From Haliclystus octoradiatus (Eukaryota; Cnidaria; Staurozoa; Stauromedusae; Haliclystidae), in the NCBI GenBank assembly GCA_916610825.1, contig CAKAJK010000003.1, positions 682,001 to 746,000 on the forward strand: a stretch of DNA of 64,000 nucleotides. The letters are read 5' to 3'. Below are positions 51,720 through 61,459 of the stretch, piece by piece. Position 1 is the first letter of the stretch; each line of letters opens with the position of its first letter. Under the pieces are notes generated by a model that saw only the letters and a list, made by a program, of their open reading frames with translations, ran no database searches and was not told the origin of the DNA. The position numbers and the translations under genes are program-made.

Positions 51720-54700
51720 TACGCTATTATAACTCGAGAAATTGTTGTTTTAGTTTGACGTACAAAACTTTGTTAAAATTCGAAATTTCAAAACTGTACA
51801 TTTTAAACTTTTGAGAACATTATTCTTGTTTACAATTTTGCACTGATTCCAAATATACTATTTGTGAACTGATTGCTCAACTATAACTCGAGTAATTCGT
51901 GTTTGAAGATTTCCTTTGTTTAAAGTTGAAAATTTGAAACTGTAAAATAGAAGTTTTGAATACAATATTCTTGTTCAGAATTTTTCACTGATTCCAAATA
52001 TACTATTTGTGAAACGATTACGCCATTATAACTCGAGAAATTGTTGTTTTAGTTTGACCTACAAAACTTTGTTAAAATTCGAAATTTCAAAACTGTACAT
52101 TTTAAACTTTTGAGAACATTATTCTTGTTCACAATTTTGCACTGATTCCAAATATACTATTTGTGAACTGATTGCTCAACTATAACTCGAGTAATTCGTG
52201 TTTGAAGATTTCCTTTGTTTAAAGTTGAAAATTTGAAACTGTAAAATAGAAGTTTTGAATACAATATTCTTGTTCAGAATTTTTCACTGATTCCAAATAT
52301 ACTATTTGTGAAACGATTACGCCATTATAACTCGAGAAATTGTTGTTTTAGTTTGACCTACAAAACTTTGTTAAAATTCGAAATTTCAAAACTGTACATT
52401 TTAAACTTTTGAGAACATTATTCTTGTTCAGAATTTTTCACTGATTCCAAATATACTATTTGTGAAACGATTACGCCATTATAACTCGAGAAATTGTTGT
52501 TTTAGTTTGACCTACAAAACTTTGTTAAAATTCGAAATTTCAAAACTGTACATTTTAAACTTTTGAGAACATTATTCTTGTTCAGAATTTTTCACTGATT
52601 CCAAATATACTATTTGTGAAACGATTACGCCATTATAACTCGAGAAATTGTTGTTTTAGTTTGACGTACAAAACTTTGTTAAAATTCGAAATTTCAAAAC
52701 TGTACATTTTAAACTTTTGAGAACATTATTCTTGTTTACAATTTTGCACTGATTCCAAATATACTATTTGTGAACTGATTGCTCAACTATAACTCGAGTA
52801 ATTCGTGTTTGAAGATTTCCTTTGTTTAAAGTTGAAAATTTGAAACTGTAAAATAGAAGTTTTGAATACAATATTCTTGTTCAGAATTTTTCACTGATTC
52901 CAAATATACTATTTGTGAAACGATTACGCCATTATAACTCGAGAAATTGTTGTTTTAGTTTGACCTACAAAACTTTGTTAAAATTCGAAATTTCAAAACT
53001 GTACATTTTAAACTTTTGAGAACATTATTCTTGTTCAGAATTTTGCACTGATTCCAAATATACTATTTGTGAAATGATTGCTCAACTATAACTCGAGTAA
53101 TTCGTGTTTGAAGATTTCCTATGTTTAAAGTTGAAAATTTGAAACAGTAAAATAGAAGTTTTGAATACAATATTCTTGTTCAGAATTTTTCACTGATTCC
53201 AAATATACTATTTGTGAAACGATTACGCCATTATACCTCGACAAATTCTTGTTTTAGTTTGACGTACAAAACTTTTTTAAAATTCGAAATTTCAAAACTG
53301 TGCATTTTAAACTTTTGAGAACATTATTCTTGTTCAAAATATTGCACTGATTCCAAATATACTATTTGTGAAATGATTGCTCAACTATAACTCGAGTAAT
53401 TCGTGTTTGAAGATTTCCTTTGTTTAAAGTTGAAAGTTTGAAACTGTAAAATAGAAGTTTTGAATACAATATTCTTGTTCAGAATTTTTCACTGATTCCA
53501 AATATACTATTTGTGAAACGATTACGCCATTATAACTCGATAAATTCTTGTTTTAGTTTGACGTACAAAACTTTGTTAAAATTCGAAATTTCAAAACTGT
53601 ACATTTTAAACTTTTGAGAACATTATTCTTGTTCACAATTTTGCACTGATTCCAAATATACTATTTGTGAAATGATTGCTCAATTATAACTCGAGTAATT
53701 CGTGTTTGAAGATTTCCTTTGTTTAAAGTTGAAAATTTGAAACTGTAAAATAGAAGTTTTGAATACAATATTCTTGTTCAGAATTTTTCACTGATTCCAA
53801 ATATACTATTTGTGAAACGATTACGCCATTATTACTCGAGAAATTGTTGTTTTAGTTTGACGTACAAAACTTCGTTAAATTTCGAAATTTCAAAACTGTG
53901 CATTTTAAACTTTTGAGAACAATATTCTTGTTCAGAATTTTGCACTGATTCCACATATACTATTTGTGAAATGATTGCTCAACTATAACTCGAGTAATTC
54001 GTGTTTGAAGATTTCCTTTGTTTAAAGTTGAAAATTTGAAACTGTAAAATAGAAGTTTTGAATACAATATTCTTGTTCAGAATTTCTCACTGATTCCAAA
54101 TATACTATTTGTGAAACGATTACGCCATTATTACTCGAGAAATTGTTGTTTTAGTTTGACGTACAAAACTTTGTTAAATTTCGAAATTTCAAAACTGTGC
54201 ATTTTAAACTTTTGAGAACAATATTCTTGTTCCGAATTTTGCACTGATTCCAAATATACTATTTGTGAAATGATTGCTCAACTATAACTCGAGTAATTCG
54301 TGTTTGAAGATTTCCTATGTTTAAAGTTGAAAATTTGAAACTGTAAAATAGAAGTTTTGAATACAATATTCTTGTTCAGAATTTTTCACTGATTCCAAAT
54401 ATACTATTTGTGAAACGATTACGCCATTATAACTCGACAAATTCTTGTTTTAGTTTGACGTACAAAACTTTTTTAAAATTCGAAATTTCAAAACTGTGCA
54501 TTTTAAACTTTTGAGAACATTATTCTTGTTCAAAATATTGCACTGATTCCAAATATACTATTTGTGAAATGATTGCTCAACTATAACTCGAGTAATTCGT
54601 GTTTGAAGATTTCCTTTGTTTAAAGTTGAAAGTTTGAAACTGTAAAATAGAAGTTTTGAATACAATATTCTTGTTCAGAATTTTTCACTGATTCCAAATA

Positions 54701-55020
54701 TACTATTTGTGAAACGATTACGCCATTATAACTCGAGAAATTGTTGTTTTAGTTTGACCTACAAAACTTTGTTAAAATTCGAAATTTCAAAACTGTACAT
54801 TTTAAACTTTTGAGAACATTATTCTTGTTCAGAATTTTGCACTGATTCCAAATATACTATTTGTGAAATGATTGCTCAACTATAACTCGAGTAATTCGTG
54901 TTTGAAGATTTCCTATGTTTAAAGTTGAAAATTTGAAACAGTAAAATAGAAGTTTTGAATACAATATTCTTGTTCAGAATTTTTCACTGATTCCAAATAT
55001 ACTATTTGTGAAACGATTAC
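51720..55020 (-). repeat. 3298-bp higher-order repeat, copy 1
   Basis: Runs from one ACGCTATTAT-type dimer (51722) to the next (55020). It contains ten dimers and two tandem type II hybrids (52355-52662). The following copy has the same order of variants with one hybrid fewer. Confidence 0.83.
52355..52662 (-). repeat. Two type II hybrids in tandem
   Basis: The pair in the 3298-bp unit. The sister unit keeps only one (55653). Confidence 0.88.
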
Positions 55021-58000
55021 GCTATTATAACTCGAGAAATTGTTGTTTTAGTTTGACGTACAAAACTTTGTTAAAATTCGAAATTTCAAAACTGTACATT
55101 TTAAACTTTTGAGAACATTATTCTTGTTTACAATTTTGCACTGATTCCAAATATACTATTTGTGAACTGATTGCTCAACTATAACTCGAGTAATTCGTGT
55201 TTGAAGATTTCCTTTGTTTAAAGTTGAAAATTTGAAACTGTAAAATAGAAGTTTTGAATACAATATTCTTGTTCAGAATTTTTCACTGATTCCAAATATA
55301 CTATTTGTGAAACGATTACGCCATTATAACTCGAGAAATTGTTGTTTTAGTTTGACCTACAAAACTTTGTTAAAATTCGAAATTTCAAAACTGTACATTT
55401 TAAACTTTTGAGAACATTATTCTTGTTCACAATTTTGCACTGATTCCAAATATACTATTTGTGAACTGATTGCTCAACTATAACTCGAGTAATTCGTGTT
55501 TGAAGATTTCCTTTGTTTAAAGTTGAAAATTTGAAACTGTAAAATAGAAGTTTTGAATACAATATTCTTGTTCAGAATTTTTCACTGATTCCAAATATAC
55601 TATTTGTGAAACGATTACGCCATTATAACTCGAGAAATTGTTGTTTTAGTTTGACCTACAAAACTTTGTTAAAATTCGAAATTTCAAAACTGTACATTTT
55701 AAACTTTTGAGAACATTATTCTTGTTCAGAATTTTTCACTGATTCCAAATATACTATTTGTGAAACGATTACGCCATTATAACTCGAGAAATTGTTGTTT
55801 TAGTTTGACGTACAAAACTTTGTTAAAATTCGAAATTTCAAAACTGTACATTTTAAACTTTTGAGAACATTATTCTTGTTTACAATTTTGCACTGATTCC
55901 AAATATACTATTTGTGAACTGATTGCTCAACTATAACTCGAGTAATTCGTGTTTGAAGATTTCCTTTGTTTAAAGTTGAAAATTTGAAACTGTAAAATAG
56001 AAGTTTTGAATACAATATTCTTGTTCAGAATTTTTCACTGATTCCAAATATACTATTTGTGAAACGATTACGCCATTATAACTCGAGAAATTGTTGTTTT
56101 AGTTTGACCTACAAAACTTTGTTAAAATTCGAAATTTCAAAACTGTACATTTTAAACTTTTGAGAACATTATTCTTGTTCAGAATTTTGCACTGATTCCA
56201 AATATACTATTTGTGAAATGATTGCTCAACTATAACTCGAGTAATTCGTGTTTGAAGATTTCCTATGTTTAAAGTTGAAAATTTGAAACAGTAAAATAGA
56301 AGTTTTGAATACAATATTCTTGTTCAGAATTTTTCACTGATTCCAAATATACTATTTGTGAAACGATTACGCCATTATACCTCGACAAATTCTTGTTTTA
56401 GTTTGACGTACAAAACTTTTTTAAAATTCGAAATTTCAAAACTGTGCATTTTAAACTTTTGAGAACATTATTCTTGTTCAAAATATTGCACTGATTCCAA
56501 ATATACTATTTGTGAAATGATTGCTCAACTATAACTCGAGTAATTCGTGTTTGAAGATTTCCTTTGTTTAAAGTTGAAAGTTTGAAACTGTAAAATAGAA
56601 GTTTTGAATACAATATTCTTGTTCAGAATTTTTCACTGATTCCAAATATACTATTTGTGAAACGATTACGCCATTATAACTCGATAAATTCTTGTTTTAG
56701 TTTGACGTACAAAACTTTGTTAAAATTCGAAATTTCAAAACTGTACATTTTAAACTTTTGAGAACATTATTCTTGTTCACAATTTTGCACTGATTCCAAA
56801 TATACTATTTGTGAAATGATTGCTCAATTATAACTCGAGTAATTCGTGTTTGAAGATTTCCTTTGTTTAAAGTTGAAAATTTGAAACTGTAAAATAGAAG
56901 TTTTGAATACAATATTCTTGTTCAGAATTTTTCACTGATTCCAAATATACTATTTGTGAAACGATTACGCCATTATTACTCGAGAAATTGTTGTTTTAGT
57001 TTGACGTACAAAACTTCGTTAAATTTCGAAATTTCAAAACTGTGCATTTTAAACTTTTGAGAACAATATTCTTGTTCAGAATTTTGCACTGATTCCACAT
57101 ATACTATTTGTGAAATGATTGCTCAACTATAACTCGAGTAATTCGTGTTTGAAGATTTCCTTTGTTTAAAGTTGAAAATTTGAAACTGTAAAATAGAAGT
57201 TTTGAATACAATATTCTTGTTCAGAATTTCTCACTGATTCCAAATATACTATTTGTGAAACGATTACGCCATTATTACTCGAGAAATTGTTGTTTTAGTT
57301 TGACGTACAAAACTTTGTTAAATTTCGAAATTTCAAAACTGTGCATTTTAAACTTTTGAGAACAATATTCTTGTTCCGAATTTTGCACTGATTCCAAATA
57401 TACTATTTGTGAAATGATTGCTCAACTATAACTCGAGTAATTCGTGTTTGAAGATTTCCTATGTTTAAAGTTGAAAATTTGAAACTGTAAAATAGAAGTT
57501 TTGAATACAATATTCTTGTTCAGAATTTTTCACTGATTCCAAATATACTATTTGTGAAACGATTACGCCATTATAACTCGACAAATTCTTGTTTTAGTTT
57601 GACGTACAAAACTTTTTTAAAATTCGAAATTTCAAAACTGTGCATTTTAAACTTTTGAGAACATTATTCTTGTTCAAAATATTGCACTGATTCCAAATAT
57701 ACTATTTGTGAAATGATTGCTCAACTATAACTCGAGTAATTCGTGTTTGAAGATTTCCTTTGTTTAAAGTTGAAAGTTTGAAACTGTAAAATAGAAGTTT
57801 TGAATACAATATTCTTGTTCAGAATTTTTCACTGATTCCAAATATACTATTTGTGAAACGATTACGCCATTATAACTCGAGAAATTGTTGTTTTAGTTTG
57901 ACCTACAAAACTTTGTTAAAATTCGAAATTTCAAAACTGTACATTTTAAACTTTTGAGAACATTATTCTTGTTCAGAATTTTGCACTGATTCCAAATATA

Positions 58001-58165
58001 CTATTTGTGAAATGATTGCTCAACTATAACTCGAGTAATTCGTGTTTGAAGATTTCCTATGTTTAAAGTTGAAAATTTGAAACAGTAAAATAGAAGTTTT
58101 GAATACAATATTCTTGTTCAGAATTTTTCACTGATTCCAAATATACTATTTGTGAAACGATTACG
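55021..58165 (-). repeat. 3144-bp higher-order repeat, copy 2 (one hybrid fewer)
   Basis: Same dimer order as 51.72-55.02 kb, offset 3144 after the hybrid (53140/56284 and 54934/58078). The two copies differ in length by exactly 154 bp, one hybrid monomer, so hybrid number changes by single-monomer gain or loss within otherwise stable blocks. Confidence 0.84.
55653..55806 (-). repeat. Type II hybrid monomer
   Basis: The single hybrid of the 3144-bp unit, aligned with the second member of the pair at 52509. Confidence 0.87.
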
Positions 58166-59693
58166 CCATTATACCTCGACAAATTCTTGTTTTAGTTTGA
58201 CGTACAAAACTTTTTTAAAATTCGAAATTTCAAAACTGTGCATTTTAAACTTTTGAGAACATTATTCTTGTTCAAAATATTGCACTGATTCCAAATATAC
58301 TATTTGTGAAATGATTGCTCAACTATAACTCGAGTAATTCGTGTTTGAAGATTTCCTTTGTTTAAAGTTGAAAGTTTGAAACTGTAAAATAGAAGTTTTG
58401 AATACAATATTCTTGTTCAGAATTTTTCACTGATTCCAAATATACTATTTGTGAAACGATTACGCCATTATAACTCGAGAAATTGTTGTTTTAGTTTGAC
58501 CTACAAAACTTTGTTAAAATTCGAAATTTCAAAACTGTACATTTTAAACTTTTGAGAACATTATTCTTGTTCAGAATTTTGCACTGATTCCAAATATACT
58601 ATTTGTGAAATGATTGCTCAACTATAACTCGAGTAATTCGTGTTTGAAGATTTCCTATGTTTAAAGTTGAAAATTTGAAACAGTAAAATAGAAGTTTTGA
58701 ATACAATATTCTTGTTCAGAATTTTTCACTGATTCCAAATATACTATTTGTGAAACGATTACGCCATTATACCTCGACAAATTCTTGTTTTAGTTTGACG
58801 TACAAAACTTTTTTAAAATTCGAAATTTCAAAACTGTGCATTTTAAACTTTTGAGAACATTATTCTTGTTCAAAATATTGCACTGATTCCAAATATACTA
58901 TTTGTGAAATGATTGCTCAACTATAACTCGAGTAATTCGTGTTTGAAGATTTCCTTTGTTTAAAGTTGAAAATTTGAAACTGTAAAATAGAAGTTTTGAA
59001 TACAATATTCTTGTTCAGAATTTTTCACTGATTCCAAATATACTATTTGTGAAACGATTACGCCATTATTACTCGAGAAATTGTTGTTTTAGTTTGACGT
59101 ACAAAACTTCGTTAAATTTCGAAATTTCAAAACTGTGCATTTTAAACTTTTGAGAACAATATTCTTGTTCAGAATTTTGCACTGATTCCACATATACTAT
59201 TTGTGAAATGATTGCTCAACTATAACTCGAGTAATTCGTGTTTGAAGATTTCCTTTGTTTAAAGTTGAAAATTTGAAACTGTAAAATAGAAGTTTTGAAT
59301 ACAATATTCTTGTTCAGAATTTTTCACTGATTCCAAATATACTATTTGTGAAACGATTACGCCATTATTACTCGAGAAATTGTTGTTTTAGTTTGACGTA
59401 CAAAACTTCGTTAAATTTCGAAATTTCAAAACTGTGCATTTTAAACTTTTGAGAACAATATTCTTGTTCAGAATTTTGCACTGATTCCACATATACTATT
59501 TGTGAAATGATTGCTCAACTATAACTCGAGTAATTCGTGTTTGAAGATTTCCTTTGTTTAAAGTTGAAAGTTTGAAACTGTAAAATAGAAGTTTTGAATA
59601 CAATATTCTTGTTCAGAATTTTTCACTGATTCCAAATATACTATTTCTGAAACGATTACGCCATTATAACTCGAGAAATTCTTGTTTTAGTTT

Positions 59694-59847
59694 GACTTAC
59701 AAAACTTTGTTAAAATTCGAAATTCAAAAACTGTACATTTTAAACTTTTGAGAACATTATTCTTGTTCAGAATTTTTCACTGATTCCAAATATACTATTT
59801 GTGAAACGATTACGCCATTATAACTCGAGAAATTCTTGTTTTAGTTT
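59694..59847 (-). repeat. Type I hybrid monomer
   Basis: Counterpart of 48758 at offset 10936 in copy 3. Confidence 0.88.
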
Positions 59848-60445
59848 GACGTACAAAACTTTGTTAAAATTCGAAATTTCAAAACTGTACATTTTAAACT
59901 TTTGAGAACATTATTCTTGTTCACAATTTTGCACTGATTCCAAATATACTATTTGTGAAATGATTGCTCAATTATAACTCGAGTAATTCGTGTTTGAAGA
60001 TTTCCTTTGTTTAAAGTTGAAAATTTGAAACTGTAAAATAGAAGTTTTGAATACAATATTCTTGTTCAGAATTTTTCACTGATTCCAAATATACTATTTG
60101 TGAAACGATTACGCCATTATTACTCGAGAAATTGTTGTTTTAGTTTGACGTACAAAACTTCGTTAAATTTCGAAATTTCAAAACTGTGCATTTTAAACTT
60201 TTGAGAACAATATTCTTGTTCAGAATTTTGCACTGATTCCACATATACTATTTGTGAAATGATTGCTCAACTATAACTCGAGTAATTCGTGTTTGAAGAT
60301 TTCCTTTGTTTAAAGTTGAAAATTTGAAACTGTAAAATAGAAGTTTTGAATACAATATTCTTGTTCAGAATTTTTCACTGATTCCAAATATACTATTTCT
60401 GAAACGATTACGCCATTATAACTCGAGAAATTCTTGTTTTAGTTT

Positions 60446-60599
60446 GACTTACAAAACTTTGTTAAAATTCGAAATTCAAAAACTGTACATTTTAAACTTT
60501 TGAGAACATTATTCTTGTTCAGAATTTTTCACTGATTCCAAATATACTATTTGTGAAACGATTACGCCATTATAACTCGAGAAATTCTTGTTTTAGTTT
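60446..60599 (-). repeat. Type I hybrid monomer
   Basis: Counterpart of 49510 at offset 10936 in copy 3. Confidence 0.88.
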
Positions 60600-60637
60600 G
60601 ACGTACAAAACTTTGTTAAAATTCGAAATTTCAAAAC

Positions 60638-60823
60638 TGTACATTTTAAAATTTTGAGAACATTATTCTTGTTCAGAATTTGGCACTGATTCCAAACATA
60701 CTATTTGTGAAATGATTGCTCAACCATAACTCGAGTAATTCGTGTTTGAAGATTTCCTTTGTTAAAAGTTGAAAATTTGAAACTGTAAAATAGAAGTTTT
60801 GAAAACAATATTCTTGTTCAGAA
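60638..60823 (-). repeat. Forward-arm haplotype patch, copy 3
   Basis: Same variant string at offset 10936 from copy 2. All three copies therefore descend from one transfer that was later amplified with the 3597-bp block. Confidence 0.8.
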
Positions 60824-61459
60824 TTTTTCACTGATTCCAAATATACTATTTGTGAAACGATTACGCCATTATAACTCGAGAAATTGTTGTTTTAGTTTGA
60901 CGTACAAAACTTTGTTAAATTTCGAAATTTCAAAACTGTGCATTTTAAACTTTTGAGAACAATATTCTTGTTCAGAATTTTGCACTGATTCCAAATATAC
61001 TATTTGTGAAATGATTGCTCAACTATAACTCGAGTAATTCGTGTTTGAAGATTTCCTATGTTTAAAGTTGAAAATTTGAAACTGTAAAATAGAAGTTTTG
61101 AATACAATATTCTTGTTCAGAATTTTTCACTGATTCCAAATATACTATTTGTGAAACGATTACGCCATTATAACTCGACAAATTCTTGTTTTAGTTTGAC
61201 GTACAAAACTTTTTTAAAATTCGAAATTTCAAAACTGTGCATTTTAAACTTTTGAGAACATTATTCTTGTTCAAAATATTGCACTGATTCCAAATATACT
61301 ATTTGTGAAATGATTGCTCAACTATAACTCGAGTAATTCGTGTTTGAAGATTTCCTTTGTTTAAAGTTGAAAGTTTGAAACTGTAAAATAGAAGTTTTGA
61401 ATACAATATTCTTGTTCAGAATTTTTCACTGATTCCAAATATACTATTTCTGAAACGAT

